A stretch of DNA of 64,000 nt from an uncultured Eubacteriales bacterium (GTDB lineage: Bacteria; Bacillota; Clostridia; Oscillospirales; CAG-272), in contig CASGAQ010000006.1 in assembly GCA_949299535.1 (NCBI GenBank), forward strand, positions 1 to 64,000, given 5' to 3'. Shown here one piece after another: positions 7,326 through 14,898 of this stretch; position 1 is the first letter of the stretch, and every line of letters starts with the position of its first letter. Below the pieces are notes generated by a model that ran no database searches, was not told the DNA's origin, and saw only the letters and a list, made by a program, of their open reading frames with translations. The translations under genes and the position numbers were made by a program.

Positions 7326-8891
7326 ATGATAAGACTTCAGGCATACAGAGGAGTCAGTGCAGAGGCACCTGAAAATACAATGAGTGCATTCAAGTATGCC
7401 GCCACACAAGGATACGATATAATCTCCATAGATCCTGCCGTCACAAAAGACGGAAATATAGTCGCTTTGCATGATCAAACCATAAATCGCACCGCGCGTA
7501 AAGGAGACGGAGATGAAATATCAAAAATTATCGATATTTCAGATATTACATACCAAGAAGCACTCGCCTATGATTTCGGCATATTCTTTTCACCGAAATT
7601 CAAAGCGGAAAATTTGCCGCTTCTTTCAAAAATACTCACTTTTGCCTCAAAAGAAAATATTACGGTAAACATCTCCGAAAAATTTCAAGCATTGACAAAA
7701 AGCCGGCAAAACGCCCTTCTTGAAGCGGTTAAAACTTCAAATACAAAAACAGCATTTACCTTTAATTCTATCGGAGCAATAAAAGATTTCTCTTCCCTGC
7801 TTCCGGCAGAAAGCGAGATACATTATAAAGGAATTATAGACAAAGATCTTCTGCCGTTTATAAAGCGCTTTGCCGGAGAACACAAGCTCACTGTTTGGGC
7901 TCATGACAATACGCCATGTTCCCTCTGTGAGCAGATAAAAAAATACGCCGAACTCGGAATCTGCTTGGCTGACAGAGCCAAAGACTATGCTGATTACGAT
8001 CGCGCGGTAAATGACCTCGGCGCTGACATAATCGAAACGAGCGGAAAATTCAAACATGACAAGAACATCGGATATATTCCTGACATGCATTCCCATACAA
8101 GAAATTCACATGACGCTGTTTCGGACCCTGACGCTCTATGTCAAAGGAACATCGAACGCGGTGTAAAAGGTTGTGCATTTACAGATCACTGCGATATTTG
8201 TTTCTACGGGAAAATGGATTTGTATCAGAACATCATAAAATCCTGCAAAGATGCCGATGAAATGAAGAAAAAATACGCAGGAAAACTCGATGTACTCAGA
8301 GGAGTTGAACCCGGAGAAGCAATCTGGCATATGAACATTGTATACGATCTTATAAGTATGTGCGATTTCGACGTTGTACTCGGCTCCGTGCATACCGTAA
8401 GACACGAGAAAACTTCAACTCCCTTCTCAAGCGTGGACTTTACAGATTGGGACAAGGAAACGCTTTTGGATTTCATGGACAAATACTTTGATGAGCTAAA
8501 GCAAACTTTAATACAAACTCCTTGTGACATTATGACTCATCTTACGGTTCCGCTCAGATATCTAAATGGCAAATATCATAAAGACATAGATATAGACCTT
8601 TACACCGATAAAATAGAAAATATATTACATTTTATTATCGAGCACGGTATTGCGATGGAAGTAAACACATCCGGCGCCGGAAGCAGTTACGATGTACTCC
8701 TGCCTGAACGCAAGTTCATAGAGATGTACCGCAATATGGGCGGATACCTCATCACTTTGGCAAGCGATACACACTCCGAAGATAAAGCAGCAAACGCATT
8801 TACCGAAACCGTTGCCATGCTCAAAGAAATAGGGTTCAGACACATTTACAAATATGAAAAGCGTGTTCCTATCCAGTGTACGATAGCATAA
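7326..8891 (+). CDS. GDPD-like domain fused to a PHP phosphoesterase domain
   Basis: A 521-residue two-domain protein. Residues 1-~245 resemble glycerophosphodiester phosphodiesterase (YRGVSAEAPENTMSAF, TKDGNIVALHDQTINRT, LTVWAHD). However, the catalytic His of the HRG motif is Tyr7 and the metal-binding Glu of the IExD motif is Ser34, so this half may be inactive; Asp36 and His49 remain. Residues ~252-520 form a PHP domain like HisJ/HisK histidinol-phosphatase with metal ligands in place: DMHSHT (253-258), FTDHCD, GVEPGE, GSVHTV, MTHLTV and SDTHSED. The second ATG (7326) is chosen because AAGGAG is 9 nt away, against 3 nt for the ATG at 7320. It is probably a soluble phosphoesterase of unknown substrate. 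Confidence 0.85.
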   Translation: MIRLQAYRGVSAEAPENTMSAFKYAATQGYDIISIDPAVTKDGNIVALHDQTINRTARKGDGDEISKIIDISDITYQEALAYDFGIFFSPKFKAENLPLLSKILTFASKENITVNISEKFQALTKSRQNALLEAVKTSNTKTAFTFNSIGAIKDFSSLLPAESEIHYKGIIDKDLLPFIKRFAGEHKLTVWAHDNTPCSLCEQIKKYAELGICLADRAKDYADYDRAVNDLGADIIETSGKFKHDKNIGYIPDMHSHTRNSHDAVSDPDALCQRNIERGVKGCAFTDHCDICFYGKMDLYQNIIKSCKDADEMKKKYAGKLDVLRGVEPGEAIWHMNIVYDLISMCDFDVVLGSVHTVRHEKTSTPFSSVDFTDWDKETLLDFMDKYFDELKQTLIQTPCDIMTHLTVPLRYLNGKYHKDIDIDLYTDKIENILHFIIEHGIAMEVNTSGAGSSYDVLLPERKFIEMYRNMGGYLITLASDTHSEDKAANAFTETVAMLKEIGFRHIYKYEKRVPIQCTIA

Positions 8892-8901
8892 ACACAAAAA
8901 A

Positions 8902-8945
8902 GATATCCTCCGCATGGATCAATCATATACGGAGAATATTTTTAT
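8902..8945 (+). terminator. Terminator of the GDPD-PHP gene
   Basis: ATATCCTCCG and CGGAGAATAT form an imperfect stem, followed by TTTTTATA. Confidence 0.6.
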
Positions 8946-8951
8946 AAACCA

Positions 8952-8983
8952 CAGAAAGAGAGTGCGAAAGCACTCTCTTTCTG
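8952..8983 (-). terminator. GAAA/TTTC-loop hairpin after tsf
   Basis: A perfect 14-bp stem (8952-8965 with 8970-8983) closed by GAAA on the plus strand and TTTC on the minus strand. It lies 11 nt beyond the tsf stop. The U-tract on the tsf strand is poor (TGTGGTTTAT), so it may serve as an RNA-stabilising end as much as a terminator. Confidence 0.6.
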
Positions 8984-8994
8984 TTTATATTAAA

Positions 8995-9921
8995 TTATTT
9001 GCCGAGCATTTTTGCAACTTCTTCGTCGAGGTTGTCTTCTCTCTTTTCAATGCCTTCGCCCTTTTCAAATCTTTCAAAGCCTACGACTTCGATCTTGCCG
9101 CCGAAAGCTTTGGCGCAGGAATCAACATACTGAGAAACTTTCATGCTGTCATCCTTAACATATTCTTTGTCGAGAAGGCAGTTTTCTTCATAGAATTTGC
9201 CAATCTTACCCATAACCATCTTTTCGATGATCTGAGCAGGTTTGGAAGCATTCTTGGGATCGTTCTTGATCTGCTGAGCGATAACTGCTTTTTCTTCTTC
9301 AACAACATTTGCGGGAACTGCTTCTCTGTTGAGGTAAGGGGTAGGATATGCGGCAATCTGAAGAGCGATATTCTTTGAGAATTCAGAAAAACCTGCATTG
9401 TTCAAAGCGTTTTCATCTGCCTCGAATTTAACGATAACACCCGTAACGCCGGTGCCGTGGATATATGTGCTTGTCGTACCCTCAACTATAACGAAACGAC
9501 GAACGGAGATCTTTTCACCTATTGTAAATATTTTATCTTTAACAGTTTCTTCAACCGTATATTCTGTGCCGTCAAACTTTGCTGCATTAAGAGCATCGAG
9601 ATCTGCGGGTCTTACTGCAATGATAGTTCTGAGAAGTCCTTTTACAAATTCCTGGAATGTTGCATTTTTTGCAACAAAGTCAGTTTCTGTATTAACTTCA
9701 ACCATTGCCGTAACATTACCGTCTTTCATAATGTCTACAAGACCGTCGGCGGCAATTCTGTCAGCTTTCTTAGCAGCAGCGGAAAGACCTTTTTCACGAA
9801 GGATCTTTATTGCTTTATCAACATCGCCGTCTGCCTCCACAAGAGCTTTTTTGCAGTCCATAAGACCGGCGCCGGTCTGTTTTTTGAGGTCGCCTACCAT
9901 TTTTGCGTTTATATTTGCCAT
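8995..9921 (-). CDS. tsf: Elongation factor Ts
   Basis: A 308-residue nucleotide-exchange factor for EF-Tu. The N-terminal UBA-like module and the signature KKQTGAGLMDCKKALVEADGDVDKAI are clear, followed by the KNATFQEFV and core-dimerisation segments. GGAGG lies before the ATG at 9921. It follows rpsB by 37 nt in the universal rpsB-tsf order and is expected to be co-transcribed from the promoter at 10858-10886. Confidence 0.97.
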   Translation of the reverse strand: MANINAKMVGDLKKQTGAGLMDCKKALVEADGDVDKAIKILREKGLSAAAKKADRIAADGLVDIMKDGNVTAMVEVNTETDFVAKNATFQEFVKGLLRTIIAVRPADLDALNAAKFDGTEYTVEETVKDKIFTIGEKISVRRFVIVEGTTSTYIHGTGVTGVIVKFEADENALNNAGFSEFSKNIALQIAAYPTPYLNREAVPANVVEEEKAVIAQQIKNDPKNASKPAQIIEKMVMGKIGKFYEENCLLDKEYVKDDSMKVSQYVDSCAKAFGGKIEVVGFERFEKGEGIEKREDNLDEEVAKMLGK

Positions 9922-9958
9922 TTTAGTTTCCTCCTGTATTTATCCGTATTAAACGATA

Positions 9959-10723
9959 TTACTCAGCGTCTGTTTTAGCAGCTTCGATTTCGCTTGTAGA
10001 TTCAACAACAACGTTGCTTTCTTCGGCAGCGTCGTTCTGCTCTCCCTGATTGCCTTCGATAACTGCATCTGCAAGTACGGAAGAAATGAGCTTGATAGCG
10101 CGAATAGCGTCATCGTTTCCGGGAATGATGTAGTCTGCATCATCAGGATCGCAGTTTGTATCAACGATAGCTACAACGGGAATACCAAGTTTTTTAGCTT
10201 CAAGAACGGCATTGTGTTCTTTCTTGGGGTCAACTATGAAGATAGCATCGGGAAGTCCGGGCATTTCCTTGATTCCGCCGAGGTTTTTGTTGAGATCTGC
10301 CATCTCTTTTTCAAGAACGGCAACTTCTTTCTTGGGAAGAAGTGCAAATGTGCCGTTTTCTTTCATTGCTTCGAGGGATTCAAGGCGCTTTATGCTGTTT
10401 TTGATTGTTTTATAGTTTGTAAGCATACCGCCGAGCCAACGTACATTTACATAATACATGCCGCAGCGTTCAGCTTCTTCTTTAACTGCATCAGCAGCTT
10501 GTTTCTTTGTGCCTACGAAGAGGATTTTTCCGCCGTTAGCAGCGAGTTCGCGAACGAACATATAAGCTTCGTCAACCTTACCGACCGTTTTCTGAAGGTC
10601 GATAATATAAATACCGTTTCTTTCCGTGAAGATGTACTCTGCCATCTTGGGGTTCCATCTTCTTGTGTGATGACCGAAGTGTACGCCTGCTTCAAGCAGC
10701 TGTTTGATTGTGATTACTGACAT
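9959..10723 (-). CDS. rpsB: 30S ribosomal protein S2
   Basis: A 254-residue protein beginning [27 protein letters not shown], the classic S2 start, with the later [10 protein letters not shown] and [23 protein letters not shown] motifs. The C-terminus has an acidic tail of about 30 residues. I place the start at 10723, where GGAG sits 8 nt upstream; further upstream in-frame codons fall in the leader RNA. Confidence 0.97.
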   Translation of the reverse strand: MSVITIKQLLEAGVHFGHHTRRWNPKMAEYIFTERNGIYIIDLQKTVGKVDEAYMFVRELAANGGKILFVGTKKQAADAVKEEAERCGMYYVNVRWLGGMLTNYKTIKNSIKRLESLEAMKENGTFALLPKKEVAVLEKEMADLNKNLGGIKEMPGLPDAIFIVDPKKEHNAVLEAKKLGIPVVAIVDTNCDPDDADYIIPGNDDAIRAIKLISSVLADAVIEGNQGEQNDAAEESNVVVESTSEIEAAKTDAE

Positions 10724-10752
10724 TTGATTTTCTCCTTTTGGTTTTTGTCCGC

Positions 10753-10810
10753 CACGAAAAAAAGTCAGAAGCAAAGCCGCATCAGAGCGGAACCATTGCT
10801 TTTTTTCGTG
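10753..10810 (-). promoter_or_regulatory. Structured mRNA leader of rpsB-tsf
   Basis: Perfect 12-base arms (10753-10764 and 10799-10810; on the transcript CACGAAAAAAAG and CTTTTTTTCGTG) enclose a second hairpin with the tip CCGC/GCGG. It lies between the promoter and the rpsB ribosome binding site, 30 nt from the start codon. It could be an S2 autoregulatory site or an attenuator; no conserved leader family was recognised. Confidence 0.55.
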
Positions 10811-10857
10811 TGTGGATTTTTTATTATAAATTTTGTCTATATATTACAGACTGATAT

Positions 10858-10886
10858 ATGATATCATAAATTTGCCGAAAATGCAA
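10858..10886 (-). promoter_or_regulatory. Promoter of rpsB-tsf
   Basis: Read on the minus strand: TTGCAT (10881-10886), a 17-bp spacer, and TATCAT (10858-10863). Confidence 0.65.
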
Positions 10887-10905
10887 GAACTTTTTTGAAT
10901 TTTTA

Positions 10906-11193
10906 TCATTTTTTCTTGGAATTTTTCGTTCCGCAGCCGAGTTTCTCATAAATATCCGTACCAATGCTGACAAGAACCGTATCGGTGCCGAAACAGTTTA
11001 TCTTATCCCAAGGAATTACAAGTTCTTCGCATTTTCCAAACCCAAATACACGGCAGTCAAAAAGAACCACTACCGCGCATATTCTGCCGTCGCAAATATC
11101 TATTTCTATGTCGTTTATATATCCTAGTCTTTTTCCGTCGCATACGTTTATGACCTCTTTATCTCGCAATGAATTAAAGCTTTCTCTTTGCAT
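10906..11193 (-). CDS. YlmC/YmxH-family PRC-barrel sporulation protein
   Basis: A 95-residue PRC-barrel protein (SLRDKEVINVCDGKRLGYINDIEID, then ELVIPWDKINCFGTDTVLV). This family is widespread in spore-forming Firmicutes; its members are expressed during sporulation but their biochemical role is not settled. The start at 11193 has GGAGG 8 nt upstream. It ends 20 bp before the rpsB promoter. Confidence 0.85.
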   Translation of the reverse strand: MQRESFNSLRDKEVINVCDGKRLGYINDIEIDICDGRICAVVVLFDCRVFGFGKCEELVIPWDKINCFGTDTVLVSIGTDIYEKLGCGTKNSKKK

Positions 11194-11326
11194 AAAAATA
11201 TCCTCCGAAAAAATATTATAATGCAATATATGATAAAAACAGCAAAATATTTCATAAAAGTATTGTTATTTTTGTATCCGTTATGTTAAAATATATTTAA
11301 TAAAGAGTCGTTATGAGGTGATTTTC

Positions 11327-12043
11327 TTGTACGAAAAAGAACTGCGCGGAATATTGAAACAAAACGGAGCGGACCTGGTGGGGTTTTCGTGTGTCGAAGA
11401 TAAATTGCCGGAAGAACTTTCCGAATATAAATATGCCGTAACAATCGTACGCCGTCTCTCCCGCGCCGTAACGGATACGATAAAGGGAGCGCCGTCCATG
11501 ATATATTTTCAACATTACAGAATAACCAACACCAAACTCGACCTTCTTGCGCTTGATGCCGTATCCTTCATAGAGAAGAAAGGATACTATGCCCTTCCCA
11601 TCGCAGCATCTCAAAGTACGCCTGATTCAAAAGAGGAATACCGCGGAGTGTTTCCGCACAAAACTGCGGCAGTTATGTCCGGACTCGGATTCATAGGAAA
11701 AAGTGGAATTCTGATAACCAACAAATACGGCTCATTCGTTCGTCTGGCAACCGTTTTGACGGATATGCCGCTCGAACCTTCCGGAAAAGTTCAAACATCA
11801 AAATGCGGCGAATGTACTATTTGCCGCGACGCATGTCCGGCACACGCAATAACAGGCAAAGAATACATACCCGGTCAGCCCCGCAAAGAGATTTTGGACG
11901 CGAAAAAATGCTCCGAGCATATGAAAACATATCGCAATATAGGCAGAGGTGCCGTCTGCGGTATATGTATGAGCGTATGTCCTTTTAATAAAAAAAATAA
12001 CATCTTGGGAGAAGATAATGAAAACATCGCCGAAAAACAATAA
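11327..12043 (+). CDS. QueG-like protein with two 4Fe-4S clusters
   Basis: A 238-residue protein related to the catalytic part of epoxyqueuosine reductase. It has a core around KTAAVMSGLGFIGKSGILI, then two ferredoxin cysteine clusters, CGECTICRDACPAHAI and CGICMSVCPF. It lacks the C-terminal HEAT region of QueG (family length about 370-390), so the true substrate is uncertain. Start: TTG at 11327, with GAGGTGA 6 nt upstream; an in-frame GTG at 11318 lies inside that ribosome binding site. Its 3' end overlaps the next gene by 26 nt. Confidence 0.75.
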   Translation: MYEKELRGILKQNGADLVGFSCVEDKLPEELSEYKYAVTIVRRLSRAVTDTIKGAPSMIYFQHYRITNTKLDLLALDAVSFIEKKGYYALPIAASQSTPDSKEEYRGVFPHKTAAVMSGLGFIGKSGILITNKYGSFVRLATVLTDMPLEPSGKVQTSKCGECTICRDACPAHAITGKEYIPGQPRKEILDAKKCSEHMKTYRNIGRGAVCGICMSVCPFNKKNNILGEDNENIAEKQ

Positions 12044-12548
12044 AAGCAATGCGATAATAGCAATATTGATCGGAATAATAATTTTTCTTTTCTTTATTTG
12101 CTTGTTTCTGTTTCTTTCACAAAACAAAACTCCGGAACTTTCACCTGACATCGCTCCGAAAGATACGGATAAATATTCCGAACCGATGAATGACGACAGT
12201 ACGGATAAACTTGATGACCAAGGCGGCGGCGCGGCTTCGCTTGCATGCAGCAAAAACGCCACCATAGAACTTTCAAGCGAAAAAGCTTTCCTTATGTTCG
12301 GCAATCCTCAGCGCTCAAATCAAGATATCATAATACAGATCGTTATACAAGATACGGTAATAGCACAGTCCGGACTTATACTTCCCGGAAGCAAGATAAC
12401 AACGCTCGATCTTTTACCCGGAATCAAAAGATCTCTTTCGGAAGGCGTATACATCGGAAAAATAGCTGTTTTGTTTTACGACAAAGAAACAGGTATTAAA
12501 GAAATATTGTCTACTGAATTTTTGATAAATATAACGGTAAAAAAATAA
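12018..12548 (+). CDS. Membrane-anchored secreted-domain protein, unknown
   Basis: A 176-residue protein with one N-terminal transmembrane helix (AIIAILIGIIIFLFFICLFLFL, about 12-33), an acidic low-complexity linker (about 35-75), and a C-terminal beta-rich domain of about 100 residues. No motif was recognised. Its start lies inside the QueG-like gene with GGGAGAAG before the ATG, so the two are translationally coupled. Confidence 0.7.
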   Translation: MKTSPKNNKSNAIIAILIGIIIFLFFICLFLFLSQNKTPELSPDIAPKDTDKYSEPMNDDSTDKLDDQGGGAASLACSKNATIELSSEKAFLMFGNPQRSNQDIIIQIVIQDTVIAQSGLILPGSKITTLDLLPGIKRSLSEGVYIGKIAVLFYDKETGIKEILSTEFLINITVKK

Positions 12549-12559
12549 TTTAAGTAAAT

Positions 12560-12604
12560 ATGCACCTCCAAAGAGTACAACTTTTGAGGTGCATATTTTT
12601 TATT
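12560..12604 (+). terminator. Terminator after the 11.3-12.5 kb pair
   Basis: ATGCACCTC (12560-12568) pairs with GAGGTGCAT (12586-12594), with further pairing inside, followed by ATTTTTTATT. Confidence 0.75.
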
Positions 12605-12619
12605 ATACTTTCTTTAATA

Positions 12620-13291
12620 TCATTTTGAACTCCATATGAAATTTTCTTTTCCGGCACCGATTTCAAAATGACATTTTGCGATACCAAGGTCCATTTTTGT
12701 ATAAAAACCAATACCCGCCTTAGCACTGACCTTATTATTATCGAGAGTAAACATAAAATTCTGCTGATTCATCGCAGTAGGCGCAAGCATTGCCGCTTCC
12801 ATACCGGAACGAAACCAATCGCTCATTTCTCCGTTCACACGGCACAACTCACTCATCGGCTTTGTCTTGTGTGCAACGCCCTGCGTTTTGCCATAACCAA
12901 GAGATATGACGGCAACAAGTTTTTCTCCATGCAAAACTTCAAAAGCCGTCTTGACTTTTTTATAGGTCATCGCTACCCAACATGTATTCAAACCGAGAGT
13001 CTGAGCCAAGAGAACAAGCCGTTCACCGTAATAGCCGCACTTTTCTTCAAGTTCTGCACTCTTTTTACCTATAAGAGCAATATAATTTTTGACGCCGGAA
13101 AACTTTCCGTAATGCGCCATAAGACCGTCAAAAGCCTTGGGTTCATTCTTTACAAGCTGAATGTGAAGTTCCCCATGCTCATTGAACTCCTTTATTTTCG
13201 TTTCCAATAAATCTACCGCCTCTTTTGCGATAGGCCTGTCTTCATAATCTCTTATGCTGTGACGTTCGCTTATTGCTTCCAAAATCGTCAT
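12620..13291 (-). CDS. Nitroreductase-family protein
   Basis: A 223-residue flavoprotein of the nitroreductase fold. The N-terminal ISERHSIRDYEDRPI motif binds the FMN phosphate, and the middle LGLNTCWVAMTYKK and later AAMLAPTAMNQQNFMF segments fit the family. It probably reduces nitro, quinone or enal substrates with NAD(P)H; the physiological one is unknown. The start at 13291 has GGAGG 8 nt upstream; an ATG at 13297 is too close. It is 30 nt downstream of the ArsR regulator gene and probably shares its transcript. Confidence 0.85.
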   Translation of the reverse strand: MTILEAISERHSIRDYEDRPIAKEAVDLLETKIKEFNEHGELHIQLVKNEPKAFDGLMAHYGKFSGVKNYIALIGKKSAELEEKCGYYGERLVLLAQTLGLNTCWVAMTYKKVKTAFEVLHGEKLVAVISLGYGKTQGVAHKTKPMSELCRVNGEMSDWFRSGMEAAMLAPTAMNQQNFMFTLDNNKVSAKAGIGFYTKMDLGIAKCHFEIGAGKENFIWSSK

Positions 13292-13327
13292 AAACATTCC
13301 CTCCTCTGAGCTGTTTTGTCTGCTGTT

Positions 13328-13687
13328 TTATTTATCGTCTCTGTTCGGCAGCACTGACATTATTGATTTCGCAGTCATAAGCATACCTATCAGAAGATCA
13401 AAAGACCTCATATCCGCATCGAAGTAATAGTAGTTTTTTGTACCCTCTTTTCTGACTTTTACAATCCCCGCATCTTTAAGTATCTGTAAATGATGCGATA
13501 CGGCAGGACGCGACAGACGGCTGGATTCTGCAATCTCGCCGACTCTTGCGCCATAACAATTTCCTATCTCCATCATTTTCAAGATCAAGTGCTGACGGCT
13601 TTCATCACCGAGTGCCGTAAGTATTTTTCGACATGAAATAAAATCTTCCGATAACTTTTTAAGATCGTCTCTGTTTTCTAATACCAC
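13328..13687 (-). CDS. ArsR-family winged-helix repressor
   Basis: A 119-residue regulator. The winged helix-turn-helix is clear: ILTALGDESRQHLILKMM, then IAESSRLSRPAVSHHLQILKDAGIVKVRKEG. Only one cysteine pair region (about C18 and C43) is present and no classic metal-binding motif, so the signal is not evident. The start is GTG at 13687 with GAGGTGA upstream. It probably controls itself and the downstream nitroreductase. Confidence 0.85.
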   Translation of the reverse strand: MVLENRDDLKKLSEDFISCRKILTALGDESRQHLILKMMEIGNCYGARVGEIAESSRLSRPAVSHHLQILKDAGIVKVRKEGTKNYYYFDADMRSFDLLIGMLMTAKSIMSVLPNRDDK

Positions 13688-14097
13688 ACTATCACCTCTT
13701 CGGTTCTTTCGTTTAATTATATTATAACATCAAATCTTTGTTATTGTTCATCGGTAAAGAAAATCAAATCGAATAGTTTTTTGAAGGATATGATTTTTGC
13801 AGTTATACAAAAAAGCCGCTTTTAAAAAATACTATCAATTTTGGTAATTCGCAGCGCACATATTTCAAATTCCATTTATCCGCACATTCGTAAAAAGAGA
13901 CGACTTTTTGCTGCAATGTAGGAGTAATGAGACCATCAGAATGTTAAAATATCCTATGAAACAAAAATTCCTGCTTTTACTCCTTTATTTGCGGTTGCAT
14001 TAATGGTTCGTTTCACAGTCTGCTTTCCTAAATTGGTTAAATGCTTGTAACCTCTCCCTGCACCACCGTTAGCATACGTACCTGTTAGAAATGATTA
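13688..14097. other. 410-bp gap without an intact gene
   Basis: The half nearest the ArsR gene is AT-rich and presumably holds its promoter. The other half contains the decayed reading frame listed separately at 13954-14094. No RNA gene or clear terminator was found. Confidence 0.5.
13954..14094 (-). pseudogene. Orphan C-terminal protein fragment
   Basis: A 46-codon open stretch on the minus strand ending in TAG (13954-13956) encodes a protein-like peptide with core GRGYKHLTNLGKQTVKRTI. It has no start codon or ribosome binding site and begins directly after the stop codons of the P-II-like gene, in the same frame. It is rich in Gly, Lys and Thr and reads like the end of a longer protein, perhaps a polymorphic-toxin tail. 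The identity is a guess. Confidence 0.3.
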
Positions 14098-14436
14098 TTA
14101 TTCTTCTGTCTTAGGCTCTTCAGGGGAAGAAATGCCTATTACATTATCGACCGGAAGAGAAAAAGCTATTCCCTGTCCGGGTGTGTTAAGTCCGACGGCA
14201 CGGTAAAGCGCATGGAGAATATCATCGCGTATTGTGGAGTCGACCAAGATCATTACAACTTCTTTTTCCGGCTGGATTATTATATTGAGAAGTTTTTCCG
14301 CTTCAAGATTTGCTGTTCCGCGTGCGCGAAAAACAGTTCCGCCGCGCGCACCATATTCTTTGGCAGCGTCCATTGCAGATTCGCTGAACCCGGAATTTAC
14401 TATGCAAAAAATTACTTCATGATTAAATTGTTTCAT
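14098..14436 (-). CDS. P-II-like signalling protein
   Basis: A 112-residue protein of the P-II fold. The T-loop region reads GARGGTVFRARGTA, and the nucleotide-loop region NTPGQGIAFSLPVD stands where canonical GlnB has TGxxGDGKIFVxPV. The uridylylated tyrosine region of GlnB is not conserved. It probably senses adenine nucleotides or another ligand and binds the membrane partner. It is the third gene of an operon after DUF1538 and another P-II-like gene, 14 nt downstream of the latter. Confidence 0.85.
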   Translation of the reverse strand: MKQFNHEVIFCIVNSGFSESAMDAAKEYGARGGTVFRARGTANLEAEKLLNIIIQPEKEVVMILVDSTIRDDILHALYRAVGLNTPGQGIAFSLPVDNVIGISSPEEPKTEE

Positions 14437-14450
14437 TTTTCAATCTCCTC

Positions 14451-14885
14451 TCACTTGTTGCTGTTTATCAAAAACTGATATATGGCAACGCCGATAGTGC
14501 CAGTCATCGGAACTGTATATGCGATTCCCTTACCGTTTTTGATAGTCTTGAATTTTTCATTAAGGAAATTCATTGCCGCTTCAACTCGGTCTTTGCGTAT
14601 AACGCTTATGATAACTGCTTTTTTGTTGTCAGAATAGCCGAGATATCGCAACATTTCGGTAGTGGCGGTTCCCTCTGCCGCAACTACAAGTTGCAGATTG
14701 ATATCAAACGATTCCAAAAGCGCCGTAAAAACATCCGCCTTATCCCTGTTTACGATGGTAAACAACAGTTCCAGTTTAGGAGGCATGGGTTTACGAGTCT
14801 GCGTGGCTTTTTTCTTTACCGGCGCGGCTTTCTCTTTTTTCTTTGCCTGCTCAGTCATGTTTTCTGCTGAGTTTTCATTTTTCAT
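14451..14885 (-). CDS. P-II-like protein with basic N-terminal extension
   Basis: A 144-residue protein. Residues 1-~36 are a Lys/Ala/Thr-rich extension (KKKEKAAPVKKKATQTRK). The rest has the P-II fold: LELLFTIVNRDKAD as strand 1 and helix 1, VAAEGTATTEMLRYLG in the T-loop position, and NGKGIAYTVPMTGTIG as nucleotide loop. It is distinct from the smaller P-II protein downstream, so the operon may make a heteromer or two sensors. It starts 14 nt after the DUF1538 gene. Confidence 0.8.
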   Translation of the reverse strand: MKNENSAENMTEQAKKKEKAAPVKKKATQTRKPMPPKLELLFTIVNRDKADVFTALLESFDINLQLVVAAEGTATTEMLRYLGYSDNKKAVIISVIRKDRVEAAMNFLNEKFKTIKNGKGIAYTVPMTGTIGVAIYQFLINSNK

Positions 14886-14898
14886 TCAAGTAACCTCC

